From positions 62,001-126,000 of the forward strand of contig JAFAFR010000038.1 in assembly GCA_023423405.1 (NCBI GenBank): 64,000 nucleotides of DNA, given 5' to 3'. Position 1 is the stretch's first letter. Every line of letters starts with the position of its first letter. The notes under the pieces were generated by a model. It saw only the letters and a list, made by a program, of their open reading frames with translations, was not told the DNA's origin and made no database searches. The translations under genes were made by a program, and so were the position numbers. This document shows, piece by piece, positions 1 to 9,908 of this stretch. Source of the DNA: Bacteroidota bacterium. Lineage in GTDB: Bacteria; Bacteroidota; Bacteroidia; Chitinophagales; Chitinophagaceae.

Positions 1-547
1 GCATGCACCGCTCTTTCACCCGGCGCTGAAAGTGGTGGCGCCTATCCGGCGCAACCTGGGCATGCGCACTTTCTTCAATATGCTGGGTCCGCTGGTGAAC
101 CCCGCCACACCGGCTTTCCAGCTTGTGGGCGTGTACAGCCTGGAAATGGCGCGGGTGTACAACTACCTGCTGCAGCAATCGGGCAAGCGTTTCACCATCA
201 TCCACGGGATCGATGGTTATGATGAGATATCCCTTACCAACGATACCAAGATCATTACGCAGGATGGCGAACGCATTTGCACGCCCATCGAACTCGGCAA
301 ACGCATGGTGCAGGCCACCGACATTTATGGTGGACAAACCGTGGAGGAAGCCGCCAAACTTTTCCTGAAGATCCTGCACGGCAAAGGAAGCTGGGCGCAG
401 AACGCCGTGGTGCTGGCCAATGCGGCCGTGGCGCTGCACGGCTCCGGCACCTATGAAAATTACGACGAGGCCTATGCTGCAGCCGTAGAGAGCCTGGAGA
501 GCGGGAAAGCGCGTCATCAACTGGAAGCCTTGCTGGCATTACAATAA
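1..547 (+). CDS. trpD: Anthranilate phosphoribosyltransferase, 3' part
   Basis: Transfers phosphoribosyl from PRPP to anthranilate, the second committed step of tryptophan synthesis, in the cytoplasm. The reading frame is already open at base 2 and gives 181 residues to the stop. The family core segment HPALK..VAPIRRNLGMRTFFN and the following MLGPLVNP (about residues 6-32 here) are clear, as is the C-terminal helical region. About the N-terminal 45% of the usual 330-residue protein lies upstream of the window. An in-frame GTG at 32 falls inside the conserved core and is not a start. The gap to trpC is 19 nt, consistent with one operon. Confidence 0.93.
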   Translation, partial: HAPLFHPALKVVAPIRRNLGMRTFFNMLGPLVNPATPAFQLVGVYSLEMARVYNYLLQQSGKRFTIIHGIDGYDEISLTNDTKIITQDGERICTPIELGKRMVQATDIYGGQTVEEAAKLFLKILHGKGSWAQNAVVLANAAVALHGSGTYENYDEAYAAAVESLESGKARHQLEALLALQ

Positions 548-566
548 AAATTATTTTGCAGGCACA

Positions 567-1358
567 ATGAATATTTTAGAAAGGATCATAGAGAAGAAAG
601 TGGAGGAAGTGGCCTGGCGAAAAAAACACCACCCGCTTGAATACCTGCGCGACCAGCCGGGGTTCCAGCGGCCGATTTTTTCGCTGGCGGCTTCTTTGCA
701 GGACGAGCGCCTCACAGGCATCATCGCTGAGTTCAAAAGAAAATCGCCCTCGAAGGGCATCATCAACGGCGAGGCCCTGGTGGAAGACGTTACCCGCGCT
801 TATGCAGGAAACGGCGCCAGCGCCCTCTCAGTGCTCACCGACAAAGAGTTCTTCGGCGGCTCCACGGCCGACCTGGAAGCCGCACGCTTTAACCAGTTGC
901 CCATATTGCGGAAGGATTTCATCATCGATGAATACCAGTTGGTGGAATCCCGTTCCATGGGCGCCGACGTGATCCTGCTCATCGCTGCCTGCTTGTCGCC
1001 GCAGCGGGTGAAGGAACTGGCGGAAGCGGCGACGGAACTGGGCCTGGAAGTGTTGCTGGAACTGCATGCGGAAGAAGAGCTGGAACACGTGAATGCCTTT
1101 ACGCCCATTGTTGGCATCAACAACCGCGACCTGAAAACTTTTACAGTAGACATAGAAAGGAGCATCCGCATGGCGGACAGCCTGCCGGCATCTACCACTA
1201 AAGTGGCGGAAAGCGGCATCGACAAAGTGGAAAATGTATGCCGATTTCAGGCGCACGGTTTCAAAGGCTTTCTTATTGGAGAGCAGTTCATGAAAGCAGC
1301 CGATCCTGCCCTGGCCTTCCAGCAGTTTGCGATTGCATTGCGGAAACTATCCGTATAA
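567..1358 (+). CDS. trpC: Indole-3-glycerol phosphate synthase
   Basis: Closes the ring of 1-(2-carboxyphenylamino)-1-deoxyribulose 5-phosphate to indole-3-glycerol phosphate. The 263-residue TIM barrel has the usual length. Family motifs are visible in order: EFKRKSPSKG (residues 55-64, catalytic Glu and Lys), LRKDFI (114-119), NNRDL (185-189) and the phosphate-binding ESGI (215-218), with a late GEQFM segment. It is a stand-alone enzyme, not fused to trpF as in enteric bacteria; trpF follows separately after 53 nt. The ATG start fits the conserved MNILERIIEKK opening. Confidence 0.97.
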   Translation: MNILERIIEKKVEEVAWRKKHHPLEYLRDQPGFQRPIFSLAASLQDERLTGIIAEFKRKSPSKGIINGEALVEDVTRAYAGNGASALSVLTDKEFFGGSTADLEAARFNQLPILRKDFIIDEYQLVESRSMGADVILLIAACLSPQRVKELAEAATELGLEVLLELHAEEELEHVNAFTPIVGINNRDLKTFTVDIERSIRMADSLPASTTKVAESGIDKVENVCRFQAHGFKGFLIGEQFMKAADPALAFQQFAIALRKLSV

Positions 1359-1411
1359 ACCGGTCTCTGACAGGACCGATCAGAACATAACACTTAAAAT
1401 CCGAACACTGT

Positions 1412-2050
1412 ATGAGAGTAAAAGTATGCGGCATGACGCAGCTCAACCAGGTAGATCAACTGGAAAAGCTGGGCGCTACATTCGCAGGATTTATTTTTTA
1501 TCCGAGGAGCCCGCGGTACGTATTGCGGTACATGACCACCACCCAGTTGAAAAAAGAAAACAATATCAATAAAGTGGGTGTGTTTGTAAACGCCGGTGTG
1601 GAAGATGTGTTGCAGATGGTGGATGAGTGTCGCCTGCACATGGTGCAGTTGCACGGTGACGAAACGCCGAAGTACTGTGAAAAAATTGCCGATTATGTAT
1701 CGGTGGTAAAAGCCTTCCGCCTGAGCGATAACGACAGCATTGAATGGATGGTGAAGCCCTATATGGACTTCTGCGATATGTTTCTTTTCGATACCATGGG
1801 CGTGGGTTATGGCGGAACGGGAAAAAAATTCGACTGGAGCCTGCTGAAGAATGAAAAGATCGGTAAGCCTTTTTTTCTCAGCGGCGGCATTGAGCCCGGC
1901 GATGAAAAAGCCCTGCTCGATTTTGCGGAAAGGCCCGAAGCCAAAGGGCTTTTCGCTATAGACATCAACAGCAAATTTGAAACCAGTCCGGGTGTAAAGG
2001 ACCTCGAAAAAGTAAGCGCTTTCATCCGGAACCTCAACCAGAAAAAATGA
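1412..2050 (+). CDS. trpF: Phosphoribosylanthranilate isomerase
   Basis: Catalyses the Amadori rearrangement of phosphoribosylanthranilate. It has 212 residues and starts with VKVCGMT, which carries the catalytic cysteine at residue 6. The catalytic Asp lies in LFDTMGVGYGGTGKKFDW (about 124-141), and the phosphate-binding loops are LSGGI and DINSKFE. In biochemical order it precedes trpC but here lies after it. Its stop overlaps the next ATG by 4 nt, so the following acetyltransferase is probably translationally coupled. hisA, which carries out the analogous Amadori reaction, lies 3.5 kb downstream, so there is no PriA-type dual enzyme here. Confidence 0.95.
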   Translation: MRVKVCGMTQLNQVDQLEKLGATFAGFIFYPRSPRYVLRYMTTTQLKKENNINKVGVFVNAGVEDVLQMVDECRLHMVQLHGDETPKYCEKIADYVSVVKAFRLSDNDSIEWMVKPYMDFCDMFLFDTMGVGYGGTGKKFDWSLLKNEKIGKPFFLSGGIEPGDEKALLDFAERPEAKGLFAIDINSKFETSPGVKDLEKVSAFIRNLNQKK

Positions 2051-2535
2051 CCATCAGGGCTGCCACAGAAAAGGATCTTCCTGAAATACTGGAGATATAC
2101 AACGAGGTGATCCTGCATACCACGGCCGTGTACGATTATACGGCACACACACTGGAGATGCGGAAGGAATGGTTCCGCTCCAGGCAGGAGCAGGGCCTGC
2201 CGGTACTGGTGGCGGAAGAAGCGGGAAAGGTGCTGGGCTTTGCTTCTTTCGGACCTTTCAGGGCCTGGGCCGCTTACCAGTACACAGTGGAGAACCTGGT
2301 GCACGTTCACAGCGAGCACCGCGGAAAAGGGGTGGCCCGCCAGCTCATGGAGGCCCTGATCGCAGAAGCGAGAAAAATGGGGAAACATACCATGGTAGCG
2401 GGGATCGATGCCGATAATGCTGCCAGCATTGCCTTGCACCGCCGTTTCGGATTTGAAGTGGCCGGGCATTTCAGGCAGGTGGGCTACAAATTCGACCGCT
2501 GGCTCGACCTGGTATTCATGCAACTGATATTATGA
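2047..2535 (+). CDS. GNAT acetyltransferase, phosphinothricin-acetyltransferase-like
   Basis: An N-acetyltransferase of the PAT/MnaT branch of the GNAT fold, 162 residues. The N-terminal IRAATEKDLPEILEIYNEVI and the acetyl-CoA loop HRGKGVARQL (about residues 97-106) are typical, as is the LHRRFGFEVAGHFRQVGYKF segment. Relatives acetylate the amino group of small amino-acid-like substrates such as methionine sulfone or phosphinothricin; the substrate here is unknown. It overlaps trpF by 4 nt and ends 3 nt before trpB, so it is fully embedded in the tryptophan operon. A role in modifying a tryptophan-pathway metabolite or antimetabolite is inference only. Confidence 0.88.
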   Translation: MTIRAATEKDLPEILEIYNEVILHTTAVYDYTAHTLEMRKEWFRSRQEQGLPVLVAEEAGKVLGFASFGPFRAWAAYQYTVENLVHVHSEHRGKGVARQLMEALIAEARKMGKHTMVAGIDADNAASIALHRRFGFEVAGHFRQVGYKFDRWLDLVFMQLIL

Positions 2536-2538
2536 AAA

Positions 2539-3751
<1,213 letters not shown>

Positions 3752-3765
<14 letters not shown>

Positions 3766-4522
3766 AACGGTATTCGAACAAAAAGATAAAGCCGTTCTCA
3801 ATGTGTATTGCACGGCCGGCTATCCGCAGCTCGACAGCACCGTTCCGGTAATCGAATCGCTGCAGGCGGCGGGCGCCGACATTGTGGAGATCGGCATTCC
3901 TTACAGCGATCCGCTGGCCGACGGCCCGGTGATCCAGCACAGCAGCACCGTTGCGCTCGCCAACGGCATGACGCTTCCCTTGTTGCTGGAACAGTTGCGC
4001 GATGCCAAAAAGCGCATAACTGTTCCTGTTATATTGATGGGATACATGAACCCGGTGCTGCAATATGGCTTCGAACCTTTCTGTAAGGATGCAGCGGAAG
4101 CCGGTGTGGACGGCCTCATCCTGCCCGACCTGCCCGAATATGAATTCCGTTCTGAATATGGTGAGATCATACGACGTTATGGGCTGGATTTTATTTTCCT
4201 GGTAACACCCGAAACCACGGAAGAAAGAGTGCGCCGCCTCGACGAACTAAGCAGCGGTTTTTTGTACGCGGTATCGTCTTCCTCCACCACGGGCGCCGAT
4301 AAGGACATGAACAGCGTGGAAAATTATCTCCGGCGATTGAAAGGATATGGCCTGAAAAACCCCGTGCTGGTTGGCTTTGGTATCCGCGACCGGGAAAGTT
4401 TTGACCGTGCTTCCCCCCACGCCGCTGGCGCCATCATTGGCACGGCCTACATCAAAGCCCTGGAAAATTCAACGGATATTCCCGGCGACACCAGCCGTTT
4501 CCTGCAAAATGTTCTCGGATGA
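3752..4522 (+). CDS. trpA: Tryptophan synthase alpha chain
   Basis: Cleaves indole-3-glycerol phosphate to indole and glyceraldehyde 3-phosphate; indole is channelled to TrpB. The 256-residue barrel carries VEIGIPYSDPLADGPVIQ, with catalytic Glu47 and Asp58 corresponding to Glu49 and Asp60 of the Salmonella enzyme. The SSSTTGADK loop and VGFGIRD phosphate site are also present. The start lies inside trpB (14-nt overlap). Its stop overlaps the ATG of hisH by 4 nt, which directly couples the last trp gene to the first his gene. Confidence 0.96.
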
Positions 4523-5115
4523 AAACTGTGATCGTTCAATACAATGCAGGAAATATACGGAGTGTGCTGTATGCCCTCAACCGCATTGGCGTGGAAGCCG
4601 AAGTGACCGACGATTCCGGTCTGCTAAGAGCTGCAGACCGCGTGATCTTCCCGGGTGTGGGCGAAGCCAGTTCTGCCATGCAATACCTGCGTGAGCGGGA
4701 GCTGGACAAGGTGCTGGTTTCCCTGCAGCAGCCGGTGCTGGGCATCTGCCTCGGCATGCAGTTGATGTGCAGTTGGTCGGAAGAGAACGATACCGAATGC
4801 CTGGGTATTTTCCCCGAGCAGGTAAAGCGTTTTCGCCCGACTGATCCGGCGCTGAAAGTGCCGCAGATTGGCTGGAACACGATCGGCTCTTTGCGGTCGC
4901 CGCTCTTTGACGGGGTGCCGGAAAACAGTTATTGTTATTTTGTGCACGGTTATTACGCAGCGCTTGGCGACCATGCCATTGCACAGACCGTTTATGGTTC
5001 GCCCTACAGTTCCGGTTTGCAGCACCGCAATTTTTACGGACTGCAATTCCACCCCGAAAAATCGGCCGCTACCGGCGAAAAGATATTGCACAATTTTATC
5101 CACCTGCCCCAATGA
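4519..5115 (+). CDS. hisH: Imidazole glycerol phosphate synthase, glutaminase subunit
   Basis: Class I glutamine amidotransferase that supplies ammonia to HisF. It has 198 residues. The nucleophile is Cys77 in LGICLGMQ, and the rest of the triad is His178 and Glu180 in QFHPEKS. The N-terminal YNAGNIRSV and the oxyanion strand FPGVGEASSAM are family-typical. It overlaps trpA upstream and the next acetyltransferase downstream by 4 nt each. The partner hisF lies 1.2 kb further on, after a GNAT gene and hisA. Confidence 0.96.
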   Translation: MKTVIVQYNAGNIRSVLYALNRIGVEAEVTDDSGLLRAADRVIFPGVGEASSAMQYLRERELDKVLVSLQQPVLGICLGMQLMCSWSEENDTECLGIFPEQVKRFRPTDPALKVPQIGWNTIGSLRSPLFDGVPENSYCYFVHGYYAALGDHAIAQTVYGSPYSSGLQHRNFYGLQFHPEKSAATGEKILHNFIHLPQ

Positions 5116-5537
5116 CAGCAACCAGTCCGCAACCGGTATTTTGTACACCTTCCCTGGAGGAGGTATGGGCGCTTCGTCATACAGTGATGTATCCCGATAA
5201 AGCACTTGCATTCGTACAACTACCGGAGGATGCGGACGGCACGCATTTCGGTTTCAAAGTGAACGGACAACTGGTGAGCGTGGTGAGTGTTTTTATAGCA
5301 GGCGACCGCCTGCAGTTCCGAAAGCTGGCCACCGCGGAGCAATGGCGCGAACGGGGGCTGGGAAGCCGTTTACTGCAGGCTGTCTTCCAGTTTGGTCGCG
5401 AGAAGGGTGTGGAAGAAATAGGGTGCAATGCGAGGACCAGCGCCTGCGGGCTTTATAGAAAATTTGGCATGCAGGAAGAAGGCGCAACCTGGCATGCTAA
5501 CGGTTTTGAATACACGAAAATGAAAATAAAGATCTGA
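5112..5537 (+). CDS. GNAT-family N-acetyltransferase
   Basis: A 141-residue acetyltransferase. I place the start at the ATG that overlaps the hisH stop by 4 nt; the frame stays open further upstream inside hisH, but that part has no family features. The acetyl-CoA loop is QWRERGLGSRLL (about residues 77-88), followed by IGCNARTSACGLYRKFGMQ, the usual beta5/alpha4 end of small GNATs. It resembles ElaA/YjcF-like small GNATs. Substrate unknown. It lies between hisH and hisA, overlapping hisA by 1 nt, so it is made together with the histidine enzymes. Confidence 0.85.
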   Translation: MTATSPQPVFCTPSLEEVWALRHTVMYPDKALAFVQLPEDADGTHFGFKVNGQLVSVVSVFIAGDRLQFRKLATAEQWRERGLGSRLLQAVFQFGREKGVEEIGCNARTSACGLYRKFGMQEEGATWHANGFEYTKMKIKI

Positions 5538-6262
5538 TGGAAATCATCCTGGCCATTGATATCATCGAAGGGAAATGCGTGCGGCTCACCCAGGGTGATT
5601 ATGCGCAGAAGACCGTGTACAACGAAAATCCGCTGGAAGTGGCCCGCATGTTTGAAGATGCGGGGCTGCGCCGCCTCCATTTGGTGGACCTCGACGGCGC
5701 CAAAGCCGGCAAGGTAACCAACTGGAAAGTGCTGGAAGCCATCACCGGCAAAACCAGCCTGGTAGTGGATTTCGGCGGCGGCATCAAAACGGCGGACGAC
5801 CTTCGCATCGTATTTGAAAGCGGATCGGCCCTGGCCACCCTGGGAAGCATTGCCGTGAAATCGCCGCAAACGTTTCAGGACTGGCTGAAACAATACGGGC
5901 CGGAAAAATTCCTGCTCGGCGCCGATGTGAAAGGAGAGAAGATCGCCGTGGGCGGCTGGCTCGAAACCACCGATACCTGGATTTATGATTTCCTGCGGAG
6001 CTGGCAGAACGAAGGCGTGCAGCAGGTCTTCTGCACCGACGTGAGCAAGGATGGAAAGCTGGAAGGTCCGTCTGCTGAGCTGTACCGGCGCATCCTGGCC
6101 GAAGTGCCGGGCCTGCATTTCATCGCTTCCGGCGGCGTGAGCAGTATGTCCGATCTGGAGGCCCTTGCCACCATTGGTTGCGCCGGCGCCATCGTAGGGA
6201 AAGCCATCTATGAAAACCGTATCAGCCTGAAAGAACTGCAGGCCTTTCAATTGTCATCCTGA
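5537..6262 (+). CDS. hisA: ProFAR isomerase (phosphoribosylformimino-AICAR isomerase)
   Basis: Catalyses the Amadori rearrangement of ProFAR to PRFAR in histidine synthesis. The 241-residue half-barrel duplicate has catalytic Asp8 (ILAIDI) and Asp130 (LGADVKG), the two acid-base residues of the family. The phosphate loops are VDFGGGI (77-83) and IASGGVSS. The first base of its ATG is the last base of the preceding stop codon. A 37-nt gap separates it from hisF. Confidence 0.96.
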   Translation: MEIILAIDIIEGKCVRLTQGDYAQKTVYNENPLEVARMFEDAGLRRLHLVDLDGAKAGKVTNWKVLEAITGKTSLVVDFGGGIKTADDLRIVFESGSALATLGSIAVKSPQTFQDWLKQYGPEKFLLGADVKGEKIAVGGWLETTDTWIYDFLRSWQNEGVQQVFCTDVSKDGKLEGPSAELYRRILAEVPGLHFIASGGVSSMSDLEALATIGCAGAIVGKAIYENRISLKELQAFQLSS

Positions 6263-6299
6263 ACAACTGTCAAAACAAGAACCACCAAAACCAGGAACC

Positions 6300-7058
6300 T
6301 TGCTGACCAAACGCATCATACCCTGCCTCGACATCAAAGACGGACGTACCGTTAAGGGCACCAATTTCGTGGACCTCCGCGATGCCGGCGATCCCGTGGA
6401 ACTCGGCCGCCGCTATGCCGAAGAAGGCGCCGACGAACTGGTTTTTCTCGACATCACCGCCACGGTTGAAAAAAGACGCACCCTCCGCGAGCTGGTGGAT
6501 CGTATCAGCCGCGAGATCAATATTCCTTTTACTGTGGGCGGCGGCATCAGCAGTGTGGAAGATGTTCAACTGCTGCTGAAAAATGGCGCCGACAAGATCT
6601 CTGTAAACACAGCGGCTTTTAAAAACCCCTCACTCATCAGCGAGTTCGAAAAGAATTTCGGCAGCCAGTGCGTGGTGCTTGCCATCGATACCAGGCAGGA
6701 GGCGGACGGCGAGTGGTATGTATACCTCAACGGCGGCCGCACGCGTACGGATACCACCTGCGCCGACTGGGCGCGGCAGGGCGTGGACAGGGGCGCCGGT
6801 GAAATTTTGCTCACGTCCATGAACCACGATGGCACCAAGCAGGGCTTTGCGCTCGACATCACCGCCAGGCTTTCCAGGGAACTGCCGGTTCCCGTCATTG
6901 CCAGCGGCGGCGGCGGCAATGCCGGGCATTTTGCCGATGTATTTGAAAAAGCGGGCGCTGATGCGGCGCTGGCGGCCAGCATTTTTCACTTCAGGGAGGT
7001 GGCCATACCGGACCTGAAAGCGGCCCTGGCTGCCCGCGGTATCCCCGTCAGGATTTAA
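6300..7058 (+). CDS. hisF: Imidazole glycerol phosphate synthase, cyclase subunit
   Basis: Uses ammonia from HisH to convert PRFAR to imidazole glycerol phosphate and AICAR. It has 252 residues; catalytic Asp11 (PCLDIKDG) and Asp130 (VLAIDTRQ) are both present, with FTVGGGI and ASGGGGN phosphate loops. The start appears to be TTG: the protein opens MLTKRIIPCLD, the standard family N-terminus, and no ATG is available nearby. A purine-rich CAGGAA lies just before it. TTG may lower HisF output relative to neighbours, but that is inference. Confidence 0.95.
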   Translation: MLTKRIIPCLDIKDGRTVKGTNFVDLRDAGDPVELGRRYAEEGADELVFLDITATVEKRRTLRELVDRISREINIPFTVGGGISSVEDVQLLLKNGADKISVNTAAFKNPSLISEFEKNFGSQCVVLAIDTRQEADGEWYVYLNGGRTRTDTTCADWARQGVDRGAGEILLTSMNHDGTKQGFALDITARLSRELPVPVIASGGGGNAGHFADVFEKAGADAALAASIFHFREVAIPDLKAALAARGIPVRI

Positions 7059-7080
7059 CCAAAGCACGTAATTTTATCAT

Positions 7081-7677
7081 ATGAGAGTGGATTTCGACAA
7101 ATACCCCGGCCAGCTTGTTCCGGCCATTGTGCAGGATCACCAGACACAGAAAGTGCTGATGCTGGGATTCATGAACCCGGAAGCGTTGCGTCGCACCGAA
7201 GAGACGGGGAAAGTGACTTTCTGGAGCCGCAGCAAAAACCGCCTCTGGACCAAGGGCGAGGAGAGCGGCCATTTCCTGGAGCTGCGCTCGCTGGCGGTGG
7301 ACTGCGACAACGACACCCTGCTGATTAAAGCCCATCCCCTGGGGCCCGTTTGTCATACCGGCGCCGATACCTGCTGGAGCGAACGCAACCATGCGGAAGA
7401 TTTTTTGCAATACCTGGAAGACATCATCGACCTGCGCCGGCAGGCGAGTCCCGATACCTCTTATGTGGCCCGGCTCTTTTCCAAGGGCATCAATAAGATT
7501 GCGCAAAAAGTGGGAGAGGAAGCCGTGGAAACCGTGATCGAGGCGAAAGACAACAACGATTCCCTTTTCCTGAATGAAGCGGCCGACCTGCTTTTTCATT
7601 ATTTGCTTTTGCTTAACGCGAAAGGGTTTAGATTGCAGGACGTAGTTGATATTCTGAAAGACAGGCATTCGAAATAA
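7081..7677 (+). CDS. hisIE: Bifunctional phosphoribosyl-AMP cyclohydrolase / phosphoribosyl-ATP pyrophosphatase
   Basis: Carries steps 2 and 3 of histidine synthesis on one 198-residue chain. The HisI half has the metal cluster DCDND (74-78) and cysteines 75, 91 and 98 in the segments around HPLGPVCHTG and ADTCW. The HisE half (about 105-198) has GEEAVE (145-150) and NEAADL (165-170), the acidic MazG-like metal site. hisG, hisD, hisC and hisB are not in the window. It ends the his block, 15 nt before the thioredoxin-like gene. Confidence 0.96.
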   Translation: MRVDFDKYPGQLVPAIVQDHQTQKVLMLGFMNPEALRRTEETGKVTFWSRSKNRLWTKGEESGHFLELRSLAVDCDNDTLLIKAHPLGPVCHTGADTCWSERNHAEDFLQYLEDIIDLRRQASPDTSYVARLFSKGINKIAQKVGEEAVETVIEAKDNNDSLFLNEAADLLFHYLLLLNAKGFRLQDVVDILKDRHSK

Positions 7678-7692
7678 ATACCATACCCCACC

Positions 7693-8796
7693 ATGAAAAA
7701 GATCTACCTGCTCGGCTGCACTGTTGTTTTTTCCTGCCTGTTGCCTGGCCGGCTTTCTGCGCAGGAAACGCCTTTCAGCATCAAGGCCAGCGTCAGGGGC
7801 CTTCCCGATAAGAGCCAGGTTTTCCTCACCGATCCCGACAAAGGAAACGATACCATCGCCCGCGCAGTTGCCGTGAAAGAAGGGTTCCTGCTGCAGGGGA
7901 AATTGCCGGCGGGAAAGTTGTACCAGATCAGTTTTCAGCCACTGAACAAAACAGCCTATCTTTTTCTGGAACCCAGGGCTTTGCAGCTAACGGGCAATAT
8001 CCAGGATGTACAGGCCTTCCGCATCAGCGGTTCCAATGCCCACGCCGGTTTCCAGGATTTCCAGCGCGTGTTTGAACCCTATTTCCAACAGTATGGGAGA
8101 CTCACGGCGATGGCCAACCAGGGCGGTGGCGTAAACGATAGCCTGATGACGGCTTATACCTCGCTCGTGAAGGAGATTGGAATGGTGGCCGATACTTTTG
8201 CCGCGTCGCACAGCAGCCAGCCAGTGGCGCCTTTTATGTGGGCCACACTGGTGCAGGTGATCGATGATCCCCTGCGCATCGAAAAAAGTTTTAAAAGTTT
8301 CAGTCCGGAAGTGCAGGAAAGCTATTATGGGAAATTCCTGCGCGACCGCATCGCCGAGGCCAGCATTGGCCGCATTGGCACGCCGGCGCTGGAATTCAGC
8401 CAGGCCGATACCACCGGTCAGCCGGTCAGCCTTTCTTCTTTTCGCGGGCGCTATGTGCTGATCGATTTCTGGGCGAGTTGGTGTGGCCCCTGCCGGCAGG
8501 AAAACCCCAACGTGGTGGCCGCTTTCAATAAATTCAGGGAGAAGAATTTTACTGTGCTCGGTGTGTCGCTCGACAACAGCCGCGACCGGTGGATACGCGC
8601 CATCCAGGACGATCGTCTTTTCTGGACCCAGGTGAGCGATTTGAAATCATGGCAGAATGAAGTGGCGCAGCAATACAAGATCGATCGAATTCCGCAAAAC
8701 CTGCTCATCGATCCCAATGGCATCATCATTGCGCGTAACCTGCGCGGGGAAGCGCTGCAGCAAAAGCTTTGCGAGTTGTTGGGTTGTAACAATTGA
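7693..8796 (+). CDS. Exported TlpA-like thioredoxin-fold protein
   Basis: A 367-residue thiol-disulfide oxidoreductase. A signal peptide ends near residue 24 (SAQ), followed by an N-terminal beta-rich DUF4369-like domain (about 27-110), a helical linker, and an AhpC/TSA-TlpA thioredoxin domain with WASWCGPCRQ (active-site Cys264 and Cys267). Proteins of this layout are common in Bacteroidota and act in the periplasm or at the envelope in disulfide reduction or cytochrome maturation. It follows hisIE by 15 nt and may be read through from the his genes, though no function ties it to histidine. Confidence 0.88.
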   Translation: MKKIYLLGCTVVFSCLLPGRLSAQETPFSIKASVRGLPDKSQVFLTDPDKGNDTIARAVAVKEGFLLQGKLPAGKLYQISFQPLNKTAYLFLEPRALQLTGNIQDVQAFRISGSNAHAGFQDFQRVFEPYFQQYGRLTAMANQGGGVNDSLMTAYTSLVKEIGMVADTFAASHSSQPVAPFMWATLVQVIDDPLRIEKSFKSFSPEVQESYYGKFLRDRIAEASIGRIGTPALEFSQADTTGQPVSLSSFRGRYVLIDFWASWCGPCRQENPNVVAAFNKFREKNFTVLGVSLDNSRDRWIRAIQDDRLFWTQVSDLKSWQNEVAQQYKIDRIPQNLLIDPNGIIIARNLRGEALQQKLCELLGCNN

Positions 8797-8836
8797 TTGG
8801 GTTGTATCCCCTGCACAATGAATAGTGTTTTGGGAG

Positions 8837-9853
8837 CTATTGCTGAGCATTTGGAATACTAATTCCGTTCATAACCTCATTCAACAGCGCAAAAGAATGC
8901 TTTCTTTCTTCCTCATCGTAAACAGCGCTGGTTACCATGATCTCATCCACACCAGTTTCTTCCAGGAACAAATTGAAGGCCGCATGCAGGCTTTCCGGTC
9001 CGCCGATAAAAGCATAGGCTGTCATTTGCCGCACAGCCGCTTCGGCCTGCGGATTCCAGTAAGGGCCAAGGTCTTCCACCGGCGGCTGCAATCCTTTCCG
9101 CTGGTTGGTCACAATGCCCAGGAACATGAGGTAGAGACTGGTTGCCAGGAATTTTGCGCGCGCATCGGTGGCGGCCGCCACCACATTCAGGCAAACCATG
9201 ACATAAGGTTCCTGCAAATATTTTGAAGGCCGGAACTTTTCGCGGTAGATCTGTAGTGCGCTCAGGAATTGTGCCGGTGCAAAATGCGTGGCGAAAGCAT
9301 AAGGCAGGCCCATTTCCGCGGCCAGGTAAGCGCTGTCGGTGCTGCTTCCCAATATCCAGATGGGAATATCGGCGCCCTCTCCGGGGAAGGCGCGTACCGG
9401 CGTGGCTGGATCGGTGTTTTCAAAATAACCCTGCAATTCACGGATATGCGCTCCAAAATCGTAGTAGCCGTTGCCCAGGTGGCGGCGCAGGGCCATGGCG
9501 GTAAGCTGATCGGTACCGGGCGCCCTCCCCAGTCCCAGGTCGATCCTGCCGGGATACAGCGCTTCGAGCGTGCCGAATTGTTCCGCAATCACCAGCGGCG
9601 CATGGTTGGGCAGCATGATGCCACCCGAACCCACCCTTATGCGATGGGTGGCAGCAGCCACCTGCGCTATCAGCAGCGAAGTGGCGGAGCTGGCGATATG
9701 AGCCATGTTGTGGTGCTCGGCCATCCAGAAACGATGGTATCCCAACTGCTCGGTCCACTGTGCCAGGCCGATGGTTCGCCGGATCGCATCGGCAGCCGTT
9801 TGTCCATGCGGCACCACGGCGAGGTCCAGTACTGATAATTTTGTGGGCTTCAT
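8837..9853 (-). CDS. LLM-class flavin-dependent monooxygenase (MsnO8/YhbW-like)
   Basis: Bacterial luciferase-fold, FMN- or F420-type monooxygenase of 338 residues. Typical segments include LSVLDLAVVPHG at the N-terminus, FWMAEHHNM (about 43-51), RVGSGGIMLPNHAPLVIAEQ (about 73-92) and LGLGRAPGTDQ (about 107-117). These match the MsnO8-type branch; the substrate is unknown. It is transcribed divergently from the sulfatase gene (55 nt apart) and converges on the thioredoxin gene with a 40-nt gap in which I see no clear terminator. Confidence 0.88.
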   Translation of the reverse strand: MKPTKLSVLDLAVVPHGQTAADAIRRTIGLAQWTEQLGYHRFWMAEHHNMAHIASSATSLLIAQVAAATHRIRVGSGGIMLPNHAPLVIAEQFGTLEALYPGRIDLGLGRAPGTDQLTAMALRRHLGNGYYDFGAHIRELQGYFENTDPATPVRAFPGEGADIPIWILGSSTDSAYLAAEMGLPYAFATHFAPAQFLSALQIYREKFRPSKYLQEPYVMVCLNVVAAATDARAKFLATSLYLMFLGIVTNQRKGLQPPVEDLGPYWNPQAEAAVRQMTAYAFIGGPESLHAAFNLFLEETGVDEIMVTSAVYDEEERKHSFALLNEVMNGISIPNAQQ

Positions 9854-9908
9854 TTCAGGGAAATAACAGCGACTGCACTAAATTGTTCACCGGATCAACC
9901 CGCTGTAT

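Noticed and set aside
1359..1411. Possible hairpin CGGTC/GACCG between trpC and trpF
   Set aside because: Only 5 bp with no T tract; too weak to call a terminator or attenuator.
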